A DNA stretch of 63,211 nucleotides, taken from JBGCDD01 sp045105075 (GTDB taxonomy: Bacteria; Pseudomonadota; Alphaproteobacteria; Rhodobacterales; Rhodobacteraceae). Made by a program: the position numbers and the translations under genes. A model generated the notes under the pieces. It saw only the letters and a list, made by a program, of their open reading frames with translations. It was not told where the DNA came from and made no database searches. The stretch spans positions 1 to 63,211 of the forward strand of contig JBGCDD010000047.1 of NCBI GenBank assembly GCA_045105075.1, read 5' to 3'. Shown in pieces: positions 43,776 to 52,302 of this stretch. Numbering within the stretch: the first letter of the stretch is position 1; each line of letters opens with the position of its first letter.

Positions 43776-44597
43776 TCAGGCCATCCACCAGCGTTCACCA
43801 ATGCGCCCATCATCCAACGGCGCGCGTGTACCAATGTGCGCCGGCACGCCCACGGTGATTTGCGCGACCAGCGCGACATCGTCGACCGAAGGGTGAAACA
43901 CAAAACCGCCCCGACCCGGCAGGCCCTCCAGTTTTGGCAACTGAGCCACATCGACAAAGCCATCGCGCAGGGCCTCGGCGCGCACGCCAGAATCGGGAAT
44001 CACAATCGCATCAATGCTGTCAAACCACCCGGCCTGACCGTCTTTGTAATGCTGCGCGACACGGGCGCCCAGAAAGTGACGATCGGGATCAAAACGCTGC
44101 TGTTGGTAAAGCCCGGTGCCGATCATGGTGTCCTGCGAGTGGGTCATGGCAAAGCGAATATCAGACAGCAGCATCGGCAATTGTGGGTCAGGATCGGTCA
44201 GATCAATTGCAACGGTTGTATGATCGCGCGCCGTGATCCGGGCCCGCTCAAACGCGGGATGAGCGCCCAGAACGCGCACGGCATCCGGGGCACCAAATAC
44301 GGTTTGATCATGAAACACCGCGTCATCACGCAGCTGAAAGGTCCAATGGCGCGCCGTGGCGTCCGAACTCCAACTGCTTGATAACTCACCCCGCAATGTG
44401 CCGTTGGGCGCCACTTCGGTCAGTGTGTCAAACATCGCCGATCGCGCGACGGCCGCCAGCGCGCCGTCCTCTCGCGCCAAAGCCAGCCGCAACCGACCGC
44501 CTGCTTTGGGCTGGGCCTCGGGGCGCAACCCGGTTGCCGCCAGCAAAGCCGCCGCCGCACCCGAAGTGAAAAGCGCGCGTCTGTCCAAACGGGTCAT
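43776..44597 (-). CDS. Compact ABC-type peptide/solute-binding protein (family 5)
   Basis: A 273-residue exported protein that starts like family-5 (peptide/nickel) binding proteins: RRALFTSGAAAALLAATG leader, then SMFDTLTEVAPNGTLRGELSSSWSSDATARHWTFQLRDDAVFHD and the later IPDSGVRAEALRDGFVDVAQL. It then jumps to a typical C-terminal end (VGVPAHIGTRAPLDDGRIGERWW). Family members normally exceed 450 residues, so a lobe of about 200 residues is missing between 225 and 255. No frameshift is visible, so it is a compact variant or a deletion product. Coupled to proline iminopeptidase by ATGA. No permease or ATPase gene nearby. Confidence 0.75.
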   Translation of the reverse strand: MTRLDRRALFTSGAAAALLAATGLRPEAQPKAGGRLRLALAREDGALAAVARSAMFDTLTEVAPNGTLRGELSSSWSSDATARHWTFQLRDDAVFHDQTVFGAPDAVRVLGAHPAFERARITARDHTTVAIDLTDPDPQLPMLLSDIRFAMTHSQDTMIGTGLYQQQRFDPDRHFLGARVAQHYKDGQAGWFDSIDAIVIPDSGVRAEALRDGFVDVAQLPKLEGLPGRGGFVFHPSVDDVALVAQITVGVPAHIGTRAPLDDGRIGERWWMA

Positions 44598-45574
44598 GTG
44601 CCGTGCGCCTCGGCGATACGGTCCATCACACGCACAAGTTCGGCACTGATTCCCGGTTCAGACAAAGCATGACCGGCATTGCGGATCATCTTCAGCTCGG
44701 CGGCGGGCCACAGTTCAGACAGCCGCCAGGCCGACGTCGGCGGGCAAATCATGTCATAGCGCCCCTGCACAATCGTGCCCGGAATGTGCGAGATCCGACC
44801 CATGTGCGACAGGATCTGCCCGTCGAACTCAAGGAACCCGGCATTGATGAAATAGTGATTCTCAAGCCGGGCAAAGGCGCGGGCGTAATCACCATGGCTT
44901 TCCCCAGAGGACCCACTGGAATGGATCGAGGCCAGCGCGTTTTCCCAAGCGGACCACGCGCGGCCAAAACGGGTCTCCTGCGTCAAATCGCCCGAGAACA
45001 GCCGCCGGTGATAAGCGCCGATCATGTCGCCACGTTCATCATCCGGAATGATCGAAACGAATCGCGCCCAGGTTTCCGGCCAGAACTTGCCCGCGCCGCC
45101 ACCATAAAACCCACCAAGCTCGGACTGGGTCATCAGGAACACGCCGCGCACCACGATGTTTGTCACACGGTCCGGATGGCTTTGCGCATAGACCAGCGCA
45201 AGGGTCGCACCCCAACTGCCGCCAAACACCGCCCAGGCGTCAATATCCAACAGCGCGCGAATCCGCTCGATATCATCCACCAGATGCCAGGTTGTGTTGT
45301 CTTTGACCGACGCATGTGGGCGCGAACGGCCACAGCCGCGTTGATCAAACAGGATCACACGGTAGACCGCCGGGTCAAAATAGCGCCGCATCGCCGGGCT
45401 GCATCCACCGCCGGGGCCGCCATGCAACACCACAACCGGGATCCCATTGGGATTGCCGCATTGCTCAACGTAAATCTGATGGCCCTGCCCCACAGCAAGC
45501 ATCTGCTGATCGAACGGGTCGATCGGCGGATAAAGGTACTGCACTGCGCGCTTTTGGTCCGAGAACTTGTCCAT
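44594..45574 (-). CDS. pip: Proline iminopeptidase
   Basis: A 326-residue S33 serine peptidase that releases N-terminal proline from peptides. Family motifs are LHGGPGGGCSPAMRRYFDP near 48-66, DQRGCGRSRPHA near 73-84, and the nucleophile GGSWGATLALVYAQSHP (Ser near 121). The acid and His lie in GRYDMICP and NAGHALSEP. Start ATG 45574 begins the family N-terminus; the open frame to 45640 is not conserved. It overlaps the peptide-binding protein gene, which makes peptide use a plausible shared theme. Divergent from ubiG. Confidence 0.94.
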   Translation of the reverse strand: MDKFSDQKRAVQYLYPPIDPFDQQMLAVGQGHQIYVEQCGNPNGIPVVVLHGGPGGGCSPAMRRYFDPAVYRVILFDQRGCGRSRPHASVKDNTTWHLVDDIERIRALLDIDAWAVFGGSWGATLALVYAQSHPDRVTNIVVRGVFLMTQSELGGFYGGGAGKFWPETWARFVSIIPDDERGDMIGAYHRRLFSGDLTQETRFGRAWSAWENALASIHSSGSSGESHGDYARAFARLENHYFINAGFLEFDGQILSHMGRISHIPGTIVQGRYDMICPPTSAWRLSELWPAAELKMIRNAGHALSEPGISAELVRVMDRIAEAHGT

Positions 45575-45621
45575 TACTGACCTATATAGTGTTCGGACTA
45601 AAAGATCACACGGAGACAGGA

Positions 45622-46368
45622 ATGCAAGCGCCACAATCAACCGTCGACCCTTCGGAAGTTGCTAAATTTGAAGCAATGGCAGCCGAATGGTGGGATCCGG
45701 CCGGAAAATTCAAGCCACTGCACATGCTCAACCCCTGCCGGCTCGATTACATCACGACTCAGATCGCGGGCGAATTTGACCGGGACGTGACCCAGCCGTT
45801 GCCGTTTTCCGGGCTGAGGTTGCTCGATATTGGCTGCGGTGGTGGGCTGTTGGCCGAACCCATGGCGCGATTGGGCGCCACGGTGGTGGGCGCCGATGCC
45901 GCAGCGCGCAATATCCCTGTGGCGCAGGTCCACGCCGAGCAATCGGGCCTGAATATCGACTATCGCCACACCACCGCCGAAGATATGGCCGCGGCGGGCG
46001 AGCAGTTTGATGTGGTGCTGAACATGGAAGTTGTCGAACATGTCGCCAGCCCCATCGCTTATCTGACCGCCTGCCAGCAATTGCTGAAACCCGGTGGCTT
46101 GCACATCTGTTCGACGATCAACCGGAACCCAAAATCCTATGTAATGGCGATTTTCGGAGCCGAGGTGGTGATGCGCTGGTTGCCCAAGGGAACCCACGAG
46201 TGGAACAAATTCATCACACCAGATGAGTTGTTCGCGCTTTTGGAACAATCTGGCCTGACTCCGGTCGACCGTCAGGGCTTCGTGTTCAACCCAATCAGTT
46301 GGAGCTGGAGCCTGTCGACCCGCGACCTGAGCGTGAACTACGTGACGGCCAGCACCAAACCAACCTAG
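45622..46368 (+). CDS. ubiG: Ubiquinone O-methyltransferase UbiG
   Basis: SAM-dependent methyltransferase that performs both O-methylations of ubiquinone synthesis, 248 residues. Motif I LLDIGCGGGLLAEPMARLGATVVGADAA sits near 70-97, and the family regions FEAMAAEWWDPAGKFKPLHMLNP and ICSTINRNPKSY are present. GGAG lies before the ATG. Divergent from pip by 47 bp, so overlapping promoters are likely there. Stop shares CTAG with the MarR gene. Confidence 0.96.
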   Translation: MQAPQSTVDPSEVAKFEAMAAEWWDPAGKFKPLHMLNPCRLDYITTQIAGEFDRDVTQPLPFSGLRLLDIGCGGGLLAEPMARLGATVVGADAAARNIPVAQVHAEQSGLNIDYRHTTAEDMAAAGEQFDVVLNMEVVEHVASPIAYLTACQQLLKPGGLHICSTINRNPKSYVMAIFGAEVVMRWLPKGTHEWNKFITPDELFALLEQSGLTPVDRQGFVFNPISWSWSLSTRDLSVNYVTASTKPT

Positions 46369-46808
46369 CCCATCTGCTCCAGCCGCAACCGAAGCTCGCG
46401 CAGCACCGGCAAAACCAGGCGGACTTTTTCATCGCCCAGCGCGCCGACCACCTCGTTCACCACGGGGGTGATCAGCGCCACCGCCTGGTTGCGCGCTTGC
46501 CGACCTGCAGGGCTGATCGCCACCATTTTGCGCCTGGCGTCGTCCCAATCCGGGCGCACATGCACAAAACCGGCCCATTCCAGTTTGCTAAGCGTGTTGG
46601 TCATTGCCCCGCGTGTGACGTGAAAGGTTTCGGCCAGTTGCGCAGGAGCGCGTTCCGCTGCGACAAAATCCAGATGGTTCAGAACCGAAAAATGCGAAAT
46701 TTCCATGCCTTTGGGCAAAACCTTGCTCAGCCGGTTGCGAAGCAGTTGGTCGGCCAGCAAAACCTCGCTGACCAACACAACGGCCAGAGATTTTGCATCA
46801 TCGCTCAT
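46365..46808 (-). CDS. MarR family transcriptional regulator
   Basis: A 147-residue winged helix-turn-helix dimer of the MarR family. The recognition region ARFHVTRGAMTNTLSKLEWAGFVHVRPD (about 57-83) with wing DARRKMVAISPAGRQARNQ is typical. Long N- and C-terminal dimerisation helices. It is the last gene of the comF-grxC-nitrilase-marR unit, whose members overlap by ATGA. Ligand unknown; self-repression is common in the family. Confidence 0.9.
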   Translation of the reverse strand: MSDDAKSLAVVLVSEVLLADQLLRNRLSKVLPKGMEISHFSVLNHLDFVAAERAPAQLAETFHVTRGAMTNTLSKLEWAGFVHVRPDWDDARRKMVAISPAGRQARNQAVALITPVVNEVVGALGDEKVRLVLPVLRELRLRLEQMG

Positions 46809-47638
46809 GGCCCCGAAAACGGGCGGAAATGGGTTTGCGACGGCACACGGTGACGGGCGCTGGTCACTGCCTCAAGGTCAAGATCCACAGAAGTTATGCC
46901 CGGCTCGGTGCCACCATCGCCCAACACTTCGCCCCAAGGCGAAATCGCCAGACTGTGCCCGTGGGTGCTGCGTTGCTTGCCACGGCTTGTCGCGTGCGTG
47001 CCGGTTTGCGCCGGCGCCAGGACATAACATCCGCTTTCAATCGCACGCGCCCGCAACAGACTTTCCCAATGGGCGGCCCCGGTGACAGGCGAAAATGCCG
47101 CAGGCACCGTCAGGATCTGCGCACCACCCTGAACCAAAGCGCGGTACAACGGCGCAAAGCGCACGTCATAACAAATGCTCAACCCCACCGCGCCAAAAGG
47201 CGTTTCAGCCACCACAGCGCGATCTCCGGGGCGAAACCCATCCGATTCGCGAAAAGTCTCTTCCGGGGTCACCTGCACGTCAAACATATGGATTTTGTCA
47301 TAACGCGCACGCACCACGCCATCCGGGCCAATCAGAAACGATCGGTTGGCAAAGCGCCCATCGGGATCATCTGTTTTCAAGGCAAGCGAGCCGATCAGAA
47401 CCCAAATGCCCAGCCCGCGCGCCTGCGCCTGCAGCCCGGCCAAGGTCGGATCGTCACCTTCAGAATGCAGAACCGCGTTCTGATGCGACCGGCTGGCCGA
47501 GATACAATTGGTCACCTCAGGCGTCAAAACAAACCCTGCGCCAGCCTCTGCAGCCTGGGCAATCAACGCCTCGGTCGCAGCCAGATTGGCAGTCGGATCA
47601 TCCCCGGAACACAGCTGGATCAGTGCGGCCTTCATCAC
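46805..47638 (-). CDS. Carbon-nitrogen hydrolase (nitrilase family, Nit2/omega-amidase-like)
   Basis: A 277-residue nitrilase-superfamily amidase. The Glu-Lys-Cys triad is visible: E in VLTPEVTN, K in RYDKIHMFDV, and C in GLSICYDVRFAPLYRAL (Cys near 147). The closest known type is Nit2/Nit1, which hydrolyses omega-amides or deaminated glutathione. Since grxC overlaps upstream, repair of deaminated glutathione (Nit1 type) is an attractive inference. Typical length. Confidence 0.92.
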   Translation of the reverse strand: MMKAALIQLCSGDDPTANLAATEALIAQAAEAGAGFVLTPEVTNCISASRSHQNAVLHSEGDDPTLAGLQAQARGLGIWVLIGSLALKTDDPDGRFANRSFLIGPDGVVRARYDKIHMFDVQVTPEETFRESDGFRPGDRAVVAETPFGAVGLSICYDVRFAPLYRALVQGGAQILTVPAAFSPVTGAAHWESLLRARAIESGCYVLAPAQTGTHATSRGKQRSTHGHSLAISPWGEVLGDGGTEPGITSVDLDLEAVTSARHRVPSQTHFRPFSGP

Positions 47639-47892
47639 AGCGCCAACAGCGCGTCCAGCTTGCCAGCCCGGTCCAGCGCGAACAGATCGTCGCAGCCGCC
47701 CACGTGCACCTCGCCCACGAAAATCTGCGGCACAGTGCGCCCGCCATTGGCGCGTTGGATCATCTCGGGCTTGCGGTCGGGCTGCGCCAGCACGTCAATC
47801 TCGGCGAAATTGGCGCCCTTTTGGGTCAGCAAACGCTTGGCGGCATGGCAAAAGCCGCACAGCGGAGAGGTGTAGATTTCGATCGGTTTCAT
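47635..47892 (-). CDS. grxC: Glutaredoxin 3
   Basis: An 85-residue dithiol glutaredoxin. Active site CGFC (C12 and C15) after IEIYTSPL, followed by the cis-proline region GGRTVPQIFVGEVHVGGCDDLFAL, which binds glutathione. It reduces protein disulfides using GSH. First codon ATG; ATGA overlap with the nitrilase gene. Confidence 0.95.
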   Translation of the reverse strand: MKPIEIYTSPLCGFCHAAKRLLTQKGANFAEIDVLAQPDRKPEMIQRANGGRTVPQIFVGEVHVGGCDDLFALDRAGKLDALLAL

Positions 47893-47933
47893 GGGCCTGC
47901 CTTTGACAAAGGTTAACGCTTAGTCTCGGGTAT

Positions 47934-48662
47934 TTAGGCATCCTTTGCAACGCGCGCCAGTGCCAGCACACTCACATCTGCTGCGCCCGCCTCCAGACAA
48001 GCCTGCGCGCAGGCAGCAAATGTCGCGCCCGAGGTCATCACATCATCGACAATCACCACAGGACGGCCGGCAATCCGGTGGCGGCGACGCGGATGAACGG
48101 CAATGGCGCCGTCAAGATTGGCAAAGCGCTGATCCGAGTTCTTGCCCTCCTGACTTTCGGTCTTGCGCCTGCGGACCAAAAGATCCGGGCATTGTGCCAG
48201 CCCTGTCTCGGCGCCCAGCGCGCCCGACAGTAACGCTGACTGATTGTATTTCCGTTTCAACAAGCGCGACCAATGCAAAGGCACCGGAGCGATCAAAGTA
48301 CGAGAGGTCAGAAATGATCGACCCGCCTGTGCCAGCCACTTTGCCGCCGGTTGAGCGACCTCGGATTGATCGCCATGTTTCAACCGCAAAACGATTCGCC
48401 GCGCGGCATCACGGTAAATCAGCGCAGCCCGTCCCTGCGACCAAGGGCGCGGCGCAGCCATGCATTCATCGCATTCGATCCGGGTGCCATCGCTTTCGCC
48501 CTGCAGCGGAACGCCGCAGGCATCGCAAACAGTGCCGCCAATAAAGGGCGTGTCCCGCCAACATGTACCACACAGGCCGAAATCGCTGTCGACCATGGCA
48601 CCGCATCCAAGACAACGCGGCGGATACAGCAACCCGATAACAGTTTGAAACCCTGAGTGCAT
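47934..48662 (-). CDS. ComF family phosphoribosyltransferase-like protein
   Basis: A 242-residue ComF/GntX-type protein. N-terminal double zinc ribbon (CLGCGAMVDSDFGLCGTC near 17-34 and CDACGVP..CDECMAA) and a C-terminal type I PRTase domain with PRPP motif VVIVDDVMTSGATFAACAQ (near 203-221). ComF helps competence DNA uptake in some bacteria; elsewhere the role is unclear. It starts the leftward unit with grxC (41-bp gap) and diverges from the NDUFAF5-like gene. Confidence 0.92.
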   Translation of the reverse strand: MHSGFQTVIGLLYPPRCLGCGAMVDSDFGLCGTCWRDTPFIGGTVCDACGVPLQGESDGTRIECDECMAAPRPWSQGRAALIYRDAARRIVLRLKHGDQSEVAQPAAKWLAQAGRSFLTSRTLIAPVPLHWSRLLKRKYNQSALLSGALGAETGLAQCPDLLVRRRKTESQEGKNSDQRFANLDGAIAVHPRRRHRIAGRPVVIVDDVMTSGATFAACAQACLEAGAADVSVLALARVAKDA

Positions 48663-48679
48663 CGCTCTACCTACCGTTC

Positions 48680-49498
48680 ATGACGCAACCACCCGCCTTG
48701 TTTGACCGCCCGTCCCTGGACCAACGCCGCCGCCGAATGCGTGGTGATGCGCTTTTCCTGCATGAGACCGCTTTGGAAGAAGTGCAGGATCGCCTCGCGG
48801 GGGTTAAAAGAGCGTTTACATCTGTGGCAATTGTGACGCCCTGCCGCGATTTGTGGCGCAACGCGTTCCCCGAGGCGACGTTTGCACCCGATCATGACAC
48901 GCTGGATTTGGCATTGGGTCAGTTTGATCTGGTGATCCACGCCATGTGCCTGCATTGGGCGAATGATCCCGTGGGCCAGCTGATCCAATGCCGCCGGGCG
49001 CTTGTGGAAGATGGCCTGCTGCTGCTGGTCGCGCTGGGCGGGCACACATTGCACGAACTGCGCACCAGTCTGGCAACCGGCGAAACCCAGGCCACATCCG
49101 GTCTGTCGCCGCGCGTTGCCCCAATGGCCGAGATCCGCGATATGGGCGCCTTGCTGCAACGTGCAGGGCTGACACTGCCGGTGGCCGATTCTTTTCAGCT
49201 AAACGCACAGTACCGAGATCTGACCCATCTGATGCACGATCTGCGCCACATGGGCGAAACCAACGTGCTGACCAACCGCTTGCGCCGCCCAACCCGGCGA
49301 TCCGTGTTTGAAGCAGCCGAAAAGGCCTATCGGAGCGCGTTTTCCCAGGATGGAACAAGCCTGACCGCCACCTTTGAGATAATCTGCCTGACCGGCTGGT
49401 CGCCCTCTGATTCGCAACCCAAGGCGCTGCGCCCCGGATCGGCCAAAACCCGGCTTTCTGACGCTTTGGGAACCTCTGAGACCAAGCTGTCAGATTGA
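48680..49498 (+). CDS. NDUFAF5/BioC-like class I methyltransferase
   Basis: A 272-residue methyltransferase-like protein. LFDRPSLDQRRRRM at the N-terminus and MGETNVLTNRLRRPTRRSVF match the NDUFAF5/C20orf7 family (complex I assembly, arginine hydroxylase). The usual glycine-rich SAM motif is not recognisable here (VAIVTPCRDLW near 50), but the later LGQFDLVIHAMCLHWANDP motif is typical. It could bind SAM with an altered pocket. It lies 18 bp from the divergent comF start and upstream of hemH. Confidence 0.8.
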   Translation: MTQPPALFDRPSLDQRRRRMRGDALFLHETALEEVQDRLAGVKRAFTSVAIVTPCRDLWRNAFPEATFAPDHDTLDLALGQFDLVIHAMCLHWANDPVGQLIQCRRALVEDGLLLLVALGGHTLHELRTSLATGETQATSGLSPRVAPMAEIRDMGALLQRAGLTLPVADSFQLNAQYRDLTHLMHDLRHMGETNVLTNRLRRPTRRSVFEAAEKAYRSAFSQDGTSLTATFEIICLTGWSPSDSQPKALRPGSAKTRLSDALGTSETKLSD

Positions 49499-49552
49499 CG
49501 ATTGGACAAAAGCGTTTATCTCACCCTTATGACACCTGATCAGGACCCAGAC

Positions 49553-50614
49553 ATGCGCGATACCACGACGGTTGCAACCTGCCCTGCCCACGCCCCGGCG
49601 GACCACCCTCCGGTGCCTGGCGAAAAGATTGGCGTTTTGCTGGCAAACCTCGGCACGCCCGACAATTACGACTATTGGTCGATGCGCCGTTATCTAGGCG
49701 AATTCCTGTCTGACAAACGGGTCATCGACTATAGCCCCTGGCTTTGGCAACCGCTGCTGCAATTGGTGATCCTGACCAAGCGTCCGTTTTCCAGCGGCGC
49801 CGCGTACAAATCGATCTGGAACGAAAAAGACGGCGAAAGCCCGTTGATGACGATCACCAAACAGCAGACAGCCAAAATCTCGGAAACCGTGCACGAGCGG
49901 TTCGGCGACCAGGTAATGGTCGATTTCTGCATGCGCTATGGCAACCCGTCGACCCATTCAAAAGTGCGCGCAATGACCGAAGCAGGATGCCGCAAGATCC
50001 TGTTTTTCCCGCTTTATCCGCACTACGCCGGAGCCACCTCGGCCACGGCCAACGACCAGTTCTTTCGCGCACTGATGGACGAAAAATGGCAACCCATCGC
50101 ACGCACTGTGGCGCCCTATTTTGACAACCCCGCCTATATCGACGCCTTGGCGCAATCGATCGAGCGCGCTTATGCAGAAGTCGAAAAACGGCCGGACATC
50201 CTTGTGTGCTCGTATCACGGCGTGCCCGAGCGGTACCTGAAAGAAGGCGACCCGTATCATTGCCATTGCCAGAAAACCACGCGCCTGCTGAAGGAACGGC
50301 TGGGCTGGGCCGACACCGACATCACCACCACCTTTCAGTCAAAGTTCGGCCCGGAAGAGTGGCTGAAGCCCTATACGGTGGAAGAGGTCGCGCGGCTGGC
50401 AGAGGCCGGCAAAAAGAACATCGCTGTGTGTGCACCGGCATTTTCAGCCGACTGCATCGAAACGCTGGAAGAGATCAACGAAGAGATCAAGGAAAGCTTT
50501 GAGCACGCAGGCGGTGAGACGTTCACCTATATTCCCTGCCTGAATGATGACGCGCCGCACGTAAAGGCGCTTAGCACCATCATCGAGCAGAACCTACGCG
50601 GTTGGATCGACTGA
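49553..50614 (+). CDS. hemH: Ferrochelatase
   Basis: Inserts Fe2+ into protoporphyrin IX, last step of heme synthesis, 353 residues from ATG 49553. Family motifs are VLLANLGTPDNYDYWSMRRYLGEFLSD, the catalytic-His segment SYHGVPERYLKEGDPYHCHCQKTT, and FQSKFGPEEWLKPYT with DC near the end. A cysteine-rich CHCQ region may hold an iron-sulfur type feature (inference). AGGA lies eight bases before ATG 49553; ATG 49529 is an alternative. It is followed by a strong terminator. Confidence 0.96.
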   Translation: MRDTTTVATCPAHAPADHPPVPGEKIGVLLANLGTPDNYDYWSMRRYLGEFLSDKRVIDYSPWLWQPLLQLVILTKRPFSSGAAYKSIWNEKDGESPLMTITKQQTAKISETVHERFGDQVMVDFCMRYGNPSTHSKVRAMTEAGCRKILFFPLYPHYAGATSATANDQFFRALMDEKWQPIARTVAPYFDNPAYIDALAQSIERAYAEVEKRPDILVCSYHGVPERYLKEGDPYHCHCQKTTRLLKERLGWADTDITTTFQSKFGPEEWLKPYTVEEVARLAEAGKKNIAVCAPAFSADCIETLEEINEEIKESFEHAGGETFTYIPCLNDDAPHVKALSTIIEQNLRGWID

Positions 50615-50643
50615 TCCCCAAACCTCGCATGGATTGGACATGA

Positions 50644-50673
50644 AAAAAGGCGGTGGGAAACCACCGCCTTTTT
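50644..50673. terminator. Bidirectional terminator after hemH
   Basis: Perfect 13-bp arms AAAAAGGCGGTGG (50644-50656) and CCACCGCCTTTTT (50661-50673) around a GAAA tetraloop. T-runs on both strands make it suit the convergent hemH and small-membrane-protein genes. Confidence 0.92.
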
Positions 50674-50693
50674 GATTTGTAGTGCTAAGCGCT

Positions 50694-50876
50694 TTAGTTG
50701 GCAGCGACAGCAGCAGCCACCAGAACCAGCAGGATCAAGGGCAGCAAAACGCCGCCGGACGACCCTTCGGCTGCTTCCACGATGACAGGTGCTTCGATGA
50801 TAGGCGCAGCAATGTTGCCAGCATATGCGGTCGAAGCAGCAGCAACCAGTGCAGCGGCGAGAACGAGTTTCTTCAT
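50694..50876 (-). CDS. 60-residue secreted or membrane microprotein, hypothetical
   Basis: A 60-residue chain with a signal peptide (MKKLVLAAALVAAASTAYAG) followed by a short acidic-proline region (APIIEAPVIVEAAEGSSGG) and a hydrophobic tail (VLLPLILLVLVAAAVAAN). It therefore has two membrane-type segments, or a lipophilic C-terminus after export. GGAGG lies close to the ATG. Low complexity (Ala, Val, Leu, Ile). No family recognised. The terminator at 50644-50673 ends it. Confidence 0.62.
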   Translation of the reverse strand: MKKLVLAAALVAAASTAYAGNIAAPIIEAPVIVEAAEGSSGGVLLPLILLVLVAAAVAAN

Positions 50877-51014
50877 GTTAACCTCCAGAATTCGCGCAGC
50901 TCAAAACTTTGAACCACGCACCCAAGACTTATCTCGTAACTTTTTCTAAGCAGCAATACGCATAGATTGCAAATGCTTGTTGGGTCAGACTTGCCTCTGA
51001 TGAAGTGAATGTCG

Positions 51015-51617
51015 TCAAATTAGCAACACTTGTGTGCCGACCTGCGCCATCGAAAACAGCTGGGCAATATGCTCGTTATAAAGCCCAATACAACCGTTGG
51101 AAGACTGCCGCCCGATTTTGCGCGTGTCATGCGTTCCGTGGATGCGGTAATATTTCCAGCTCAGATAAAGTGCATGTGTTCCCAACGGGTTATCAGGACC
51201 GGGCGGGATGAATTTTGGCCATTCCGGGTTGCGCTTTAACATATTCGGGGTTGGGCGCCAACTTGGGCCATCCACCTTCTGCGTGACGACCGTACGTCCA
51301 CGCTTGGTCAGATCTTCGGTCAGCGGAACACTAGACGGGAACAGGCGATAGGTCGCGCCATCCTCTGACCAATAATGCAGCGCGCGCGACGTGATATCGA
51401 CAAGAATCGCCCCCTTGTTCAGGGTGGTGAAATACGGCTGCCATTCCAGAGCCCGAAAGCTGGAAATATTGCGCCGTACAGCTGCGGACAAATCACGCTC
51501 GACTTGGGTTGTATCAGCGCTGTTGACGTTTTGTGCCAGCGCAGGCGCAGCCATAAACGTGGCGGCGCCGCCCAGAAAGGCGCGCCGACTTGTCCGCGAC
51601 AGGGGTTTTTGGGCCAT
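51015..51617 (-). CDS. L,D-transpeptidase (YkuD family), twin-arginine-like leader
   Basis: A 200-residue exported L,D-transpeptidase. Leader TSRRAFLGGAATFMAAPALAQ resembles a Tat signal. The catalytic domain (about 65-200) has the family motif with His160 (RIHGTHD) and Cys176 (SSNGCIGLYN). Such enzymes form 3-3 peptidoglycan cross-links or attach proteins to it. It diverges from a CAP-domain lipoprotein by 172 bp. A promoter with TTGCGA/TATTAT lies upstream. Confidence 0.93.
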   Translation of the reverse strand: MAQKPLSRTSRRAFLGGAATFMAAPALAQNVNSADTTQVERDLSAAVRRNISSFRALEWQPYFTTLNKGAILVDITSRALHYWSEDGATYRLFPSSVPLTEDLTKRGRTVVTQKVDGPSWRPTPNMLKRNPEWPKFIPPGPDNPLGTHALYLSWKYYRIHGTHDTRKIGRQSSNGCIGLYNEHIAQLFSMAQVGTQVLLI

Positions 51618-51658
51618 CTCTACACTCCGGGTTTGGGGTTCGTTGACGAATTTTCAGC

Positions 51659-51687
51659 ATAATATGGCCGGAAAGCCGCAGTCGCAA
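51659..51687 (-). promoter_or_regulatory. Candidate sigma-70-type promoter of the first L,D-transpeptidase
   Basis: On the minus strand, TTGCGA (51687-51682) and TATTAT (51664-51659) with a 17-bp spacer. The start would fall near 51652, giving a leader of about 35 nt. Confidence 0.5.
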
Positions 51688-51789
51688 ATCAAACCAACGT
51701 CAGATTTTGGCTTTACGGATTTGTGAGTTTGCGAAGACGCAGTGCGCGCGGTAAGCCATCGGACAGAAACTGGGATGGGGTGATGTACA

Positions 51790-52302
51790 GTGCGTCTTTT
51801 ATCGCTGCTGCTGACGTGTTTGGTGTTTTTGGCGGCCTGTGCGGTGCCAGAGGATACACCGCGTACAGGCTCGGACGGGCGCCCCTTGCCGAAACTTTAC
51901 AAAATTCGCGGCTCTGACACCGGGAAACTGCAGATCCGTATGCTTGATTCGGTGAACGCCCTGCGTGGCGCGTCTGGTTCCGGCCCGATCCGCTTGGACG
52001 CACAGCTGACATCGGCTGCGGCCACCCACGCCTTGGACATGTCGGTACAGAATCGCCCCTGGCACTTTGGCTCGGATGGGTCTTCACCGATTGATCGGGT
52101 GGCCCGCGCCGGATTTCCCGGTTTGATGCTGGGTGAGGCGATTTCAGAAACTTACGAGACCGAATTGGAAACCCTGGCGGCCTGGATGGAGGCACCCGGA
52201 TCGCGCAGTGTTATTCTTGAGCCGCGCGCTACCAGCATGGGCTTTGCCTGGCACCAGGAGAAAAACGGCAAAATCTGGTGGGCACTGGTGATGGGCAATT
52301 AG
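51790..52302 (+). CDS. CAP-domain (SCP/PR1) lipoprotein
   Basis: A 170-residue CAP-superfamily protein. Lipobox FLAAC gives a lipidated Cys17. The CAP core includes LDSVNALRGASGSGPIRLDAQLTSAAATHALDMSVQ and a final GFAWHQEKNGKIWWALVMG. Bacterial CAP proteins are extracellular with unclear roles. Start codon is GTG. It sits between two L,D-transpeptidases, so a cell-envelope role is likely. Its stop shares TTAG with the second transpeptidase gene. Confidence 0.85.
   Translation: MRLLSLLLTCLVFLAACAVPEDTPRTGSDGRPLPKLYKIRGSDTGKLQIRMLDSVNALRGASGSGPIRLDAQLTSAAATHALDMSVQNRPWHFGSDGSSPIDRVARAGFPGLMLGEAISETYETELETLAAWMEAPGSRSVILEPRATSMGFAWHQEKNGKIWWALVMGN

Noticed and set aside
46793..47875. 360-residue frame on the plus strand
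   Set aside because: Antisense to the nitrilase and grxC genes, which have clear families.
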